The notes below the pieces were generated by a model. That model made no database searches and was not told the origin of the DNA. It was given only the letters and a program-made list of their open reading frames with translations. Both the position numbers and the translations under genes were made by a program. 64,000 nt of DNA, taken from NCBI GenBank assembly GCA_945877815.1, contig CAMDWJ010000017.1:26219-90218 (forward strand), written 5' to 3'. Shown piece by piece: positions 54,967-64,000 of the stretch; the first letter of the stretch is position 1, and each line of letters starts with the position of its first letter. Source of the DNA: Caenispirillum bisanense (lineage in GTDB: Bacteria; Pseudomonadota; Alphaproteobacteria; Rhodospirillales; UBA2165).

Positions 54967-55616
54967 TCCCTGAAAAGTTTCACCGCGATGGTGCCGGACC
55001 GAAGATCGAGCTTCTCAAAACGATATCCACCCAAAAAATCATAAAAGGCCTGCGGCGTCCATATTTGGTGATCGTAGGGGCCCGGCGTCTCGCCGGTGCC
55101 ATCAGGCGTCGTGATGATGGCAAAATTGCGAACCGCGCGATGGATCTTGGCGAGCAGCACAGCCGGCTCGGCGACATGTTCGATGACCTCGACGCAGATC
55201 GCACAATCGAATGCGCCGTCTTCCGTCAGATCGAAGGCGGAGCGACAGGCAAATACCAGTTCGCCGGCGGCGGCTCGCGCGCTCTTCCGCGCCTGCGCGT
55301 CAGGCGACAGTGCATCGTCGCCGACCGCCTGAAACGCGGCCTCGAATTTCCCGGCAACGGCATCGGCGCACACGATCTCAGCAAGCCCGATCGCCAGTTC
55401 ATTATTGTCGATGCCGAAGACTGAGAGCCCGCGACGGAACGAGGCGAAACTCATCAGCCCGTCGCCACAGCCGATATCGAGGACGCGGCCCGCGTTCGGC
55501 AATTCAGCCATGATGTTTCTCACGAATGTCCGGTATCCCAGATAGTCCGCGAGATACCACTTCCAGTGATAGGCGCCGCCGATCTCGTATTTCCGGAACT
55601 CGTCGTTGTCCGTCAC
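54963..55616 (-). CDS. class I SAM-dependent methyltransferase
   Basis: RVLDIGCGDGLMSFASFRRG, FDCAICVEVIEHVAEPAVLLAKIHR. Confidence 0.9.
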   Translation of the reverse strand: MTDNDEFRKYEIGGAYHWKWYLADYLGYRTFVRNIMAELPNAGRVLDIGCGDGLMSFASFRRGLSVFGIDNNELAIGLAEIVCADAVAGKFEAAFQAVGDDALSPDAQARKSARAAAGELVFACRSAFDLTEDGAFDCAICVEVIEHVAEPAVLLAKIHRAVRNFAIITTPDGTGETPGPYDHQIWTPQAFYDFLGGYRFEKLDLRSGTIAVKLFRD

Positions 55617-57946
55617 GGGGTCGGAGTCCGCGCCTCATTGATCGCACGCCAGACCTTTTCCGGAGTGCATGGCATATCGATGTGGCGGATGCCGAGCGGC
55701 GCCAGTGCGTCGTTGATGGCGTTCATCACGGCCGCGAGACCGCCAACAGTGCCGCATTCGCCGGCCCCTTTGACACCCATCGGATTGGTTTTGGTCGGCA
55801 CCGGATGGCTGCCGGTATCGAACATGCAGAAATCCGAGGCGCGCGGCATCGCGTAATCCATGAAGGAGCCGCTCAGTAATTGGCCGCTGGCCGGATCATA
55901 GACGATGTTTTCCATCATCGCCTGGCCGGCGGCTTGCGCGATGCCGCCCTGCATCTGGCCGCGCACCAAAGCGGGATTCAATTCGACGCCGACATCGTGT
56001 ACGGCGGTGTAGCGTTTCATTTCGATCTTGCCGGTCTCGGGATCCACCTCGACCTCGCAGACATGCGCGGCGTTCGGGATGTTCTGCACGTCGGGCGACC
56101 AAGTCGCGGTCTCGAACAATCCGATCTCAATCTCGGGCGGTAATTTGTTCGGCTGAAAGGCAGTCTTCGCCACATCCTTGAAGCCGACGGCGCGGTCGGT
56201 CCCGGCGACGCGGTAGCTGCCGTCGGCGAATTCGATATCGGCCGTCGCCGTCTCCAGCATGTGCGCCGCGATCCGCTTGCCCTTCTCGACGATCTTATCG
56301 ACCGCCTTGAAAACCGACGTGCCGCCGATGGTCGCGGTGCGCGCGGCCCCCGTGCCGGTGCCCCACGACAGCTTGCCGGTATCGCCCTCGATCACCTTGA
56401 TGGTTTCAGCCTCGATCCCCAACCGATCGGAGACGATCTGGGTATAGATCGTCTCATGGCTTTGGCCGCCCGCGGTCGAACCGACCAGCACCGTCACCGT
56501 GCCGCCGGGATCGAAACGCAACTCGGCGGTTTCGGGTGACGGTCCGGCCGAGGGATCGACCGACGAGGAAACGCCGACGCCATAGAGCTTGCCGCGCGCC
56601 TTAGCCGCCGCACGGCGCGCGGGTGCACCGGCGTAATCGGCCTGCGCCAAACATTTATCGAGGACTGCTTCGAATTCGCCGCAATCGTAGGCGCCGCCCG
56701 AAGCGACCCGATACGGCATGGCATGGGCGGGGATCAGATTGCGTCGGCGCAACTCGGCCGGATCGATTTTCATTTCAAACGCCGCGATATCGATGATGCG
56801 TTCCAGCGCGTAGGTGCCGGGCGCACCGCCAGGGGCGCGATAATTGGACACCGGCAAGGTATTGGTCAGCACCGAGGCTGCGCGGCCATGGACGGCAGGC
56901 ATCGCATAGGTGCCGACGACATTACGCGCGATGCCGAGCGTCGAATTGAAACCGAGCCAGGAAACATAAGCGCCGATATTGTTGTTGGAATTGCGGCGCA
57001 TGGCGAGGAACTTGCCGTTTTCATCCAAGGCCAACTCGTCCTCGACGACCATGTCGCGGGCTTGGTCGTCCGACATCAGGGCCTCGCCGCGCTCGCACAC
57101 CCATTTGACGGAGCGGCCGAGTTTCTTCGCGGCCCAAGCGACCAGCACGACCTCGGGGTAAAGTCCGCCCTTCATGCCGTAGGAGCCGCCGACATCGCCC
57201 GCGATCAAGGTGATCTGATGTTCGGGGATGTGAAACAATTCATCGGCAAGCAGCGAACGCCACACATAGGGGCGTTGGTGGCACGCATAGATGGTGGTGT
57301 GGTTCTGGCCGCGATCGTAGTGTGCTACGACCGCACGCGGCTCCATGGAACTGGCGGCGACGCGATTGACGCGCATGGTGGCGCGCACAACCTTGGCCGC
57401 CTTTTTGAAAGCCTCTTCGACCGCAGCCGCATTGCCGGCTTCCGTATACATGGGCTCGTTATCGGAGCATCCGTCCCATAGCGCCTGGGTGCCCGGCGCA
57501 TTAGCGCTCGCCGTATCGAGATGGACGGGAAGGACCGCGTAATCCACCATGATCGCTTCAGCCGCATCTTTCGCTTCGTTCACGCTGTCGGCGATCACGA
57601 GCGCCACCGCCTGGCCGATATGACGCACGCGATCCCCGATCAACGCGGGACGCGGCGGGCGGAAGGTCGGCGCTCCATTGCGCCGCTTGGACGGCGACGG
57701 GCCGATGATCTGGCCAAGATTGTCGGCTTGGTAATCCTTCGCGGTCAGGATCGCCACCACGCCCGGCATCTCGGCCGCCGCGCGCGTATCGATGCTTTTA
57801 ATTTCGGCATGGGCGTGGGGCGAGCGCAACACGATCGCATGGGCCTGACGCGGCAATTCAACGTCGGCGGCGAAACGGCCCTGCCCGGTTAGAAGCCTCG
57901 GCGCCTCGACCTGAGTGACCGACTGATTGATCGCGTAGCGGGTCAT
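55613..57946 (-). CDS. xanthine dehydrogenase family molybdopterin-binding subunit (CoxL-like)
   Basis: APRLLTGQGRFAADVELPRQAHAIVLRSPHAHAEI, GGSYGMKGGLYPE, KGAGECGTVGG; start trimmed to MTRYAINQSV. Confidence 0.92.
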   Translation of the reverse strand: MTRYAINQSVTQVEAPRLLTGQGRFAADVELPRQAHAIVLRSPHAHAEIKSIDTRAAAEMPGVVAILTAKDYQADNLGQIIGPSPSKRRNGAPTFRPPRPALIGDRVRHIGQAVALVIADSVNEAKDAAEAIMVDYAVLPVHLDTASANAPGTQALWDGCSDNEPMYTEAGNAAAVEEAFKKAAKVVRATMRVNRVAASSMEPRAVVAHYDRGQNHTTIYACHQRPYVWRSLLADELFHIPEHQITLIAGDVGGSYGMKGGLYPEVVLVAWAAKKLGRSVKWVCERGEALMSDDQARDMVVEDELALDENGKFLAMRRNSNNNIGAYVSWLGFNSTLGIARNVVGTYAMPAVHGRAASVLTNTLPVSNYRAPGGAPGTYALERIIDIAAFEMKIDPAELRRRNLIPAHAMPYRVASGGAYDCGEFEAVLDKCLAQADYAGAPARRAAAKARGKLYGVGVSSSVDPSAGPSPETAELRFDPGGTVTVLVGSTAGGQSHETIYTQIVSDRLGIEAETIKVIEGDTGKLSWGTGTGAARTATIGGTSVFKAVDKIVEKGKRIAAHMLETATADIEFADGSYRVAGTDRAVGFKDVAKTAFQPNKLPPEIEIGLFETATWSPDVQNIPNAAHVCEVEVDPETGKIEMKRYTAVHDVGVELNPALVRGQMQGGIAQAAGQAMMENIVYDPASGQLLSGSFMDYAMPRASDFCMFDTGSHPVPTKTNPMGVKGAGECGTVGGLAAVMNAINDALAPLGIRHIDMPCTPEKVWRAINEARTPTP

Positions 57947-57965
57947 GCTTTTTGTCCCCCGGCTC

Positions 57966-58050
57966 GTCATGCCCGGACTTGATCCGGGCATCCATCTTTG
58001 ATTGCACCGTCCGGGAAGATGGATTGCCGGGTCAAGCCCGGCAATGACGA
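57966..58050. repeat. two-arm palindromic intergenic repeat, family B
   Basis: GTCATGCCCGGACTTGATCCGGGCATCCATCTT...AAGATGGATTGCCGGGTCAAGCCCGGCAATGACG; counterpart at 63006. Confidence 0.85.
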
Positions 58051-58080
58051 CTAATCTGTTCAGTTCCGTATCGACAGAGA

Positions 58081-58207
58081 CTCTACATTTGCTCTACCGA
58101 ATTTCGAGAGTCTTCTACACGGACTCTACATTTCCTCTACATCTTCTCTACACGAACTCTACATTTTCTAGACAGAAACTCGTCCATTTCACCGGCGATT
58201 CTCTACA
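58081..58207. repeat. 11-bp-phased array of CTCTACA heptamers
   Basis: CTCTAC at 58081, 58092, 58124, 58135, 58146, 58157, 58201; degenerate copies at 58103 and 58113. Confidence 0.8.
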
Positions 58208-58368
58208 TCAGGAGAGCATTTTTCCCGGAAAACCGCCGTTTCTTTGTCGCCGACCCCGGCGTGAGCGCCATCCGAGACGCTGTAACAGAGACCGCGATTC
58301 AAGGTAGGTAGACAGGGCTCCGAAGTCAATAAATTAATTCCAATTATGAGGAATTAATTATGTGACGC

Positions 58369-60693
58369 TCAAGCTCGGCCGCTGCCTTGAATCGCCCGCC
58401 AGACTTTTTCGGGCGTCGCCGGCATATCGATATGGGTGATGCCGAGCGGCGACAATGCATCGACCACAGCATTCATAATGGCGCCGAGCCCGCCGACATT
58501 GCCGGCCTCGCCCGCCCCCTTGATGCCCAGCGGATTGACCTTGGTCGGCACCGGATTGTTGGCGCATGCGAATTGCACCATATCGTCGGCGCGCGGCATG
58601 CCGTAATCCATGAAAGAGCCAGTGATGAGCTGACCGGCCTCGTCATAGACGATGCCCTCGCTCAGGGCCTGACCCACCGCCTGGCCGATGCCGCCGTGGA
58701 TCTGGCCTTCGAGCGTGAGTTTGTTGATGACCACACCAACATCGTCGACCACCGAATATTTGAGGATTTCGGTGCGTCCGGTCTGCGGATCGATCTCGAC
58801 CTCGCAGATATGGCAGCCGTTCGGGAAGGTCGGGATATTGGGCGAAAAGGTCGCGGTGTCCGATAGACCCGGCTCGAACCCTTTGGGCAGCTTGGCCGGT
58901 TCGTAGGCCGCGCGCGCGATGGCCTGCAGGCCGATGGAGCGATCGGTGCCGGCGACGCGGAACGAGCCGTTCGCAAATTCGATATCGCCGGTGCCCGCCT
59001 CCAACAGATGTGCTGCGAGCACGCGGCCCCTGGCGATCACCTTGTCGGCGGCATTGGCGGCGGCCGAACTACCGAGCACCGCCGTGCGCGACGCAAACGT
59101 GCCGCCGCCATGCGGCGCCATATCGGTATCGCCCCACAGGATGCGGATATGATCGGCGTCGAGCCCGAGGCGATCGGACAGCACGACCTTATACATGGTC
59201 TCGTGTCCCTGGCCGTGGCTGATCGAGCCCGCGATGACGGTGAGCGTGCCGGACGCATCGAAGTTGAGGCGCACCGTCTCGCCCTCGGCATTGGCGGTCT
59301 GCTCGACAAAATTGCAGATGCCGATGCCCAGCAATTTTCCACGTGCTTTCGCCTCAGCGCGGCGTTTCTCGAAACCCGCGACGTCGCCCATCTCGAGCGC
59401 CATATCCATGTTCTTCTCGAACTCGCCGCAATCGTAGGTAAAGGTGAGCCCGGTCTTGAAGGGCATAGCGGCCGGCGCGATGAGATTGCGCCGGCGGATC
59501 TCGGCGCGATCGATTTTCATTTCGCGCGCGGCGGTATCGATGAGACGTTCGAGGATATAAGTCGTCTCGGGCCGACCCGCGCCACGGAACGGGCCGGTCG
59601 GCGCAGTATTGGTGAAAACGACAGACGCCTCGACATAGATCGCCGGCGTACGATAAAGCCCGGCGAAGCCGCCGAGATGCGCGGACGGCGTGATCAATCC
59701 CCCCGATTCGAGCCAGGCGCCGACGCTGCAAGTGTTGGAGACGCGAAGTCCGAGAAAGGTTCCCTCCGCATCAAGCGCCAGTTCGGCTTCGCTGATCTGG
59801 TCGCGGTCGTGATAATCGGAGAGATGCCCTTCGGCACGCTCACAAATCCATTTGACCGGGCGGCCGACCTTGGACGAAACCCACAGGCAGGCATGGTGTT
59901 CCGGATATTGACCGGACTTCATCCCAAAACTGCCGCCGACATCGCCCGCGACAACACGTACGTTGGTTTCGGGAATCTTGAAGATATGTTTCGCGATGCC
60001 GTGGCGCACGCTGTAGGGGCGCTGGCTTGCGGCATAAAGAGTATAGCGGCCTGATCCCTGGTCGTAATCGCCGATGCAGGCGCGCGGCTCCATCGTATTC
60101 GCGGTGACGCGATTGACCTTCACCTTCAGCTTGGTGACATGGACCGCCCGGGCGAACGCCGCCTCCACCTTCGCCTTGTCGCCCTCGATAAACAAAAAGG
60201 CTTCGTTGTCGGGGCAACCCGCATGAATGACGGGGGTGTCGAGCAAACGCGCTTTGAGCGGATCCGTCAACGCCGGCAGGGGCGCATAATCGATGCGCAC
60301 GCGCTCGGCCGCGTCACGCGCTTCGTCCAATGTTTCAGCGACGACAATGCAGACCGCCTCGCCGGCGACGCGAACCTTATCGAACGCCAGGGCCGGACGG
60401 ACGGGGCGGAACATTGGCGAGCCGTCGCGCCGCTTGCGCGGGAATGCCGGCGGATGATCGCCGAAATCACCGGCCGCCCAATCCGCGCCTGTGAGGATCG
60501 CAAGCACACCCGGCATTTGCTGGGCCGCGCGCACATCGATGGACGTGATCGTCGCGTGACCGTGCGGCGAACGCACGAAGAAAGCATGCGCCATCGCGGG
60601 CAGGACGAAATCGTCGATATATTTGCCTTCGCCCCGCAAAAGGCGCGGATCTTCGGTGCGCGGCACCGATTGGCTGAGCGCGAATTGGCCCAT
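58369..60693 (-). CDS. xanthine dehydrogenase family molybdopterin-binding subunit (CoxL form II-like)
   Basis: DPRLLRGEGKYIDDFVLPAMAHAFFVRSPHGHATI, GPFRGAGRPETTYILERL, GIKGAGEAGNVGG. Confidence 0.93.
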   Translation of the reverse strand: MGQFALSQSVPRTEDPRLLRGEGKYIDDFVLPAMAHAFFVRSPHGHATITSIDVRAAQQMPGVLAILTGADWAAGDFGDHPPAFPRKRRDGSPMFRPVRPALAFDKVRVAGEAVCIVVAETLDEARDAAERVRIDYAPLPALTDPLKARLLDTPVIHAGCPDNEAFLFIEGDKAKVEAAFARAVHVTKLKVKVNRVTANTMEPRACIGDYDQGSGRYTLYAASQRPYSVRHGIAKHIFKIPETNVRVVAGDVGGSFGMKSGQYPEHHACLWVSSKVGRPVKWICERAEGHLSDYHDRDQISEAELALDAEGTFLGLRVSNTCSVGAWLESGGLITPSAHLGGFAGLYRTPAIYVEASVVFTNTAPTGPFRGAGRPETTYILERLIDTAAREMKIDRAEIRRRNLIAPAAMPFKTGLTFTYDCGEFEKNMDMALEMGDVAGFEKRRAEAKARGKLLGIGICNFVEQTANAEGETVRLNFDASGTLTVIAGSISHGQGHETMYKVVLSDRLGLDADHIRILWGDTDMAPHGGGTFASRTAVLGSSAAANAADKVIARGRVLAAHLLEAGTGDIEFANGSFRVAGTDRSIGLQAIARAAYEPAKLPKGFEPGLSDTATFSPNIPTFPNGCHICEVEIDPQTGRTEILKYSVVDDVGVVINKLTLEGQIHGGIGQAVGQALSEGIVYDEAGQLITGSFMDYGMPRADDMVQFACANNPVPTKVNPLGIKGAGEAGNVGGLGAIMNAVVDALSPLGITHIDMPATPEKVWRAIQGSGRA

Positions 60694-60714
60694 TGTTTTT
60701 GTTTCTCCCTGTGA

Positions 60715-60803
60715 CCCTCATGCTGAGCCTGGTCATGCGTTTCGCATGCGAGCATGCCTGAGCATGAGGGAAGCCGCCATCCTTCGACAAGCTCAGGATG
60801 AGG
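60715..60803. repeat. REP-like palindromic repeat, family A
   Basis: CCTCATGCTGAGCCTGGTCATGCG...CATCCTTCGACAAGCTCAGGATGAGG. Confidence 0.8.
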
Positions 60804-60805
60804 TT

Positions 60806-61366
60806 TTATTTTCCCGGCTTGTAACCTTTGATCCCAAGGTTCTCCGCCGTCTTCACGCGCCAATCGTCGAAGGGCTCGAATTTCGGATCGGCGCGCACAT
60901 AGGCCTCGGTCTGACGGATGATCTCGTCGTCGCTTTTCGTGAAATCGATATCGAGACCGGCGGGCTGCGGAATATGCCAGGGCGTATCGGTATAGATTTC
61001 GATCCGGTTGTCTTCCGGATCCCAAAAATACAGGCTCCACGCATTGCCGTGCGTAGTCGTATAGATGCGCGTCATCTTTGGGTCGCTGCTCACCGCTTTC
61101 CAATAACCGCGCACATCGTCCAGCGTGTCGGCATAGAAGGAGAGTTGCTGGATCGTGCTGGCGCTGCCGGGTGCGCGACCCGACGAGATGACGAAGGTAT
61201 GATGCGCGGCTGGATCGTTGGTGAGGAACGCCGTTTGGCGCTCGACCGATTGGACCTGGTCTGAAATCTGAAATCCGAACAACTTCACGTAGAAGTCGAG
61301 CATCAGTGGAAAATCGGTCACGAAAATCCCGGCATGTTTCAAACTGACTCGGGGCAGAGATGCCAT
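60806..61366 (-). CDS. VOC family protein (extradiol dioxygenase-like)
   Basis: VSLKHAGIFVTDFPLMLDFYVKLFGFQISDQ, NAWSLYFWDPEDNRIEIYTDTPW. Confidence 0.9.
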   Translation of the reverse strand: MASLPRVSLKHAGIFVTDFPLMLDFYVKLFGFQISDQVQSVERQTAFLTNDPAAHHTFVISSGRAPGSASTIQQLSFYADTLDDVRGYWKAVSSDPKMTRIYTTTHGNAWSLYFWDPEDNRIEIYTDTPWHIPQPAGLDIDFTKSDDEIIRQTEAYVRADPKFEPFDDWRVKTAENLGIKGYKPGK

Positions 61367-61446
61367 GTCCTACCTATGCTCGCAGCGGCTAATTTTCGAT
61401 GCTAAACTTAATGATCGACGTCTTAAAAATTCGGGGGAAGGATGAC

Positions 61447-62988
61447 ATGAAACCCTTTACGCTGACAATGCTCGCCGGCGTGGCCGCGAGCGCGCTCGCC
61501 TTCGGGACCGTGCCCGCGCAAGCACAAAAAGACAAAGACACGTTGCGCTACGCGTTCCAACGCTCGACCCAGGCGCTGGATATGTATCTCGATCCCGGCT
61601 TGCATACGACCTTCACCCAGGAAATCGTGTTCGACACCTTGATCAGCTACAACGACGCCACTATGAAGTTCGAGCCGCTGCTCGCCAAGTCATGGACCCG
61701 CGTGTCGCCCACCGTGATCGAGTTGGATCTGCGCGACGACGTCAAATGGCATGACGGTCAGGCCTTCGGCGCGGACGACGTGGTTTATACGTTCGAATGG
61801 CTACTCGATCCGAAATCCAAGGTCTTCTTCAAGCCGCAATGGTCGTGGATCGACAAGGTCGAGAAGGTCGGGCCTTACAAGGTCCGCCTGACCGCGAAAC
61901 AGCCCACACCGTTCGATCTGCTGAACCTTGCGGTTCTCACACCGATCATGCCGAAACACGCGCACGGCCCGCTCGCCAACAAGGCCGACTTCGTTCCGAA
62001 AACGACGGGCACAGGGCCCTATCGCGCGGTGTCGGTCGATACCAGCCGCGGCGCGGTGCTCGAACGCAACGACACCTTCAAGCATGGCAACACGTGGAAG
62101 ACGCCGGCCAAGATCAAGCGCATCGAGATCATGCTGATCCCAGATTTCGGCACGCAGGTCGCGCAATTGCTGGCGGGCGGCGTCGATCTCGCCACCATGC
62201 CATGGGCCGAGGCGCAGGCGCTCGCGCAAAGCCCGAACCACTACACCTACGCACATGAGAACTTCAGCTACGTCTATATGATGATCGATTCCACGGGCCG
62301 CAGCGGCATCAAGGAGCTGCAAGATCCGCGCGTGCGGCGCGCCCTCATGATGGCGGTCAATCCGGCCGAGATCATCCAGGTCGTCGCGGGCGACACCAAG
62401 GTGCAGATCCCCGAACATGTCTGCTGGAAAAACCAGTTCGGCTGCGCCTATACCAAGCTGCCACCGAAATACGACCCAGACGGTGCGAAGAAGCTGCTGG
62501 CCGAAGCGGGCTATCCCAACGGCTTCGACATCGACGTCTATTCGGTGGACGGCATCTACAAGGATACCAATCAGGTGATCGCCGGCCAGCTCCGCAAGAT
62601 CGGCGTGCGCGCCTCCACCAAGGCGCTGACCCGCGCCGCCTTCCGCCAGGAAATCGACAAGAGCAAGATGGGCATCGTCGCGACCGTGTGGAACGGCGGC
62701 GGCATGGCCGATGTCGCCTCCTCGCTCGATTATTTCCTGTTCGCCGATCTCAAGGATTATATCGAGGGATCGGACCTGCGTGATCTGGCGACCCAAAGTG
62801 CGGCCGAGATGGACGATGCGAAGCGCAAGCTGCTCGTCGGCCGCATCATGGATCGTTTGACCGACAGCTACGCCGTGCGCCAGCTCATTCCAGCGCCGAC
62901 CGTGTATGTCGCAAATAAGACCGTACAGATCGGCCGCAGCACCCACATGGCGGGCGGCCTGCTCGGCTACGATTTCAGCTGGAAGTAA
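61447..62988 (+). CDS. ABC transporter substrate-binding protein (peptide/nickel family 5)
   Basis: Signal peptide MKPFTLTMLAGVAASALAFGTVPAQA; WHDGQAFGADDVVYTFEWLLDP; TGPYRAVSVD. Confidence 0.93.
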   Translation: MKPFTLTMLAGVAASALAFGTVPAQAQKDKDTLRYAFQRSTQALDMYLDPGLHTTFTQEIVFDTLISYNDATMKFEPLLAKSWTRVSPTVIELDLRDDVKWHDGQAFGADDVVYTFEWLLDPKSKVFFKPQWSWIDKVEKVGPYKVRLTAKQPTPFDLLNLAVLTPIMPKHAHGPLANKADFVPKTTGTGPYRAVSVDTSRGAVLERNDTFKHGNTWKTPAKIKRIEIMLIPDFGTQVAQLLAGGVDLATMPWAEAQALAQSPNHYTYAHENFSYVYMMIDSTGRSGIKELQDPRVRRALMMAVNPAEIIQVVAGDTKVQIPEHVCWKNQFGCAYTKLPPKYDPDGAKKLLAEAGYPNGFDIDVYSVDGIYKDTNQVIAGQLRKIGVRASTKALTRAAFRQEIDKSKMGIVATVWNGGGMADVASSLDYFLFADLKDYIEGSDLRDLATQSAAEMDDAKRKLLVGRIMDRLTDSYAVRQLIPAPTVYVANKTVQIGRSTHMAGGLLGYDFSWK

Positions 62989-63005
62989 GTCTCACCAAAA
63001 AATGT

Positions 63006-63371
63006 CGTCATGGTCGGGCCCAGACCCGGCCATCCATCTTCACAGCGGTCGAAAGCTAAAAGATGGATGCCCGGATCAAGTACACTACTGTCCGGTTTAA
63101 ATTCAGCCGTCATGCCCGTACTTGTTACGGGCATCCACGGACGAAAGCGCAATAGCGCGAAAAGACCATAGAAGCGCGGATACGCAGTTTTGCCCTGCAT
63201 GATCCGATGGCCGATTCGTGGATGGCCGTAACAAATACGGCCATGACGAACCTATTTTTGGAGTTTGAGTCTCAGACGGTTCGATCATGCAAAAATATAA
63301 GAAGAGGAAGGCTTTGTACCGATTCGAAACATTTTAAACCGGACGGCAATGGATCAAGTCCGGCATGACGG
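63006..63371. repeat. family B palindromic repeat interrupted by a 269-bp insertion
   Basis: Joining 63006-63081 to 63360-63371 rebuilds a family B unit parallel to 57966-58050. Confidence 0.7.
63082..63350. mobile_element. MITE-like element with terminal inverted repeats and 9-bp target duplication
   Basis: Inner TIR GTCCGGTTTAAA / TTTAAACCGGAC near both ends; GGATCAAGT at 63073-63081 and 63351-63359; no transposase ORF. Confidence 0.65.
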
Positions 63372-63391
63372 CTTCTTTCTTTTGCGGATTC

Positions 63392-64000
63392 TCAGTCCTG
63401 GCCCGTGTGGATGAAGGGCCAGGGACTGACCTCTTCATCGGGATCGATTAAAATTTCGATGATGGTCGGAACATTCTTCTCGATCGCCCGCGCCAATGCG
63501 GGCCTGAGTTCTGTCGGACTGGCTACGCGATAGAAATCGGCGCCAAAGGCATCCGCCAATTTCTGAAAATCCGGATTGCGGAATTCGGCCCCGAGCGCGC
63601 TGCCTTTATAAAGGCGGCGCAGGTCGCGGCGTACATTGCCGAACCCTGAATTGTTGAACACCACCGCGATAACGCCGAGACCCTGCCCCACCGCGCTCGC
63701 CAAATCCTGCACCCCAAACATAAAGCCGCCGTCGCCGTTGATCGAGACCACCGCACGGTCGGGATGGGCGGCCTTGACCCCGAGCGCGGTCGAAAAACCG
63801 AAGCCGAGGGTGCCTTGGAAACCGGGCGTCACATAAGTGCGCGGCTCGAACACCGGAAACGCGAAATAGGATGTGAATCCGGCCTGACACAATTCCTCGA
63901 CGAAAAAACCATCGCGCGGCAGAACGTCACGGATCGCTCGCAAATATTCGACATGCGGCTTCACGACCTCGACACGGCGCGCCGCCTCGGCCGTTGCGCG
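63392..64000 (-). CDS. thiamine pyrophosphate-dependent enzyme (acetolactate synthase-like), C-terminal part, runs off window end
   Basis: GFQGTLGFGFSTALGVKAAHPDRAVVSINGDGGFMFGVQDLASA...VVFNNSGFGNVRRD TPP motif; frame stays open to 64000. Confidence 0.9.
   Translation of the reverse strand, partial: RATAEAARRVEVVKPHVEYLRAIRDVLPRDGFFVEELCQAGFTSYFAFPVFEPRTYVTPGFQGTLGFGFSTALGVKAAHPDRAVVSINGDGGFMFGVQDLASAVGQGLGVIAVVFNNSGFGNVRRDLRRLYKGSALGAEFRNPDFQKLADAFGADFYRVASPTELRPALARAIEKNVPTIIEILIDPDEEVSPWPFIHTGQD

Noticed and set aside
58081-58207. Possible CRISPR array
   Set aside because: The repeat unit is 7 bp at 11-bp spacing, with no spacer-length inserts and no cas genes.
61801-62946. 381-aa minus-strand ORF
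   Set aside because: Antisense shadow of the ABC substrate-binding protein gene.

Overview
64 kb window of a GC-rich alphaproteobacterial chromosome. The assignment rests on gene content and order (sdhCDAB; asd-leuBDC-rplS-trmD-rimM-rpsP-ffh; dapF-mtaB-ftsY; ccmABCDEFGHI; ccoNOQP-ccoGHIS). Most of the window is ordinary core metabolism. The accessory part (about 31.8-39.7 kb and 52-64 kb) carries TauD/TfdA dioxygenases, two tandem secreted zincin-like proteins, a chromate transporter, two CoxL/xanthine-dehydrogenase-type large subunits, VOC proteins, an ABC solute-binding protein and a TPP enzyme. Main observations worth a second look: (1) ccoO of the cbb3 oxidase has an in-frame UGA where a conserved Trp codon is expected; (2) an AT-rich DnaA-box cluster lies upstream of sdhC, next to ~500 bp of unexplained DNA; (3) an 11-bp-phased CTCTACA array sits between two CoxL-type genes; (4) a ~269-bp MITE-like element with a 9-bp target duplication sits inside a palindromic repeat; (5) an alpha/beta-hydrolase pseudogene is split by an intact exported methyltransferase gene; (6) a multi-hairpin candidate sRNA/leader with a terminator lies upstream of ccmA; (7) an orphan small protein resembles the C-terminal tail of the adjacent XRE regulator and has a palindromic operator-like site upstream; (8) an MCP-like protein lacks a recognisable canonical signalling tip. 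No CRISPR array, phage or intact IS element was recognised. Product names come from reading the translations; no database search was run.
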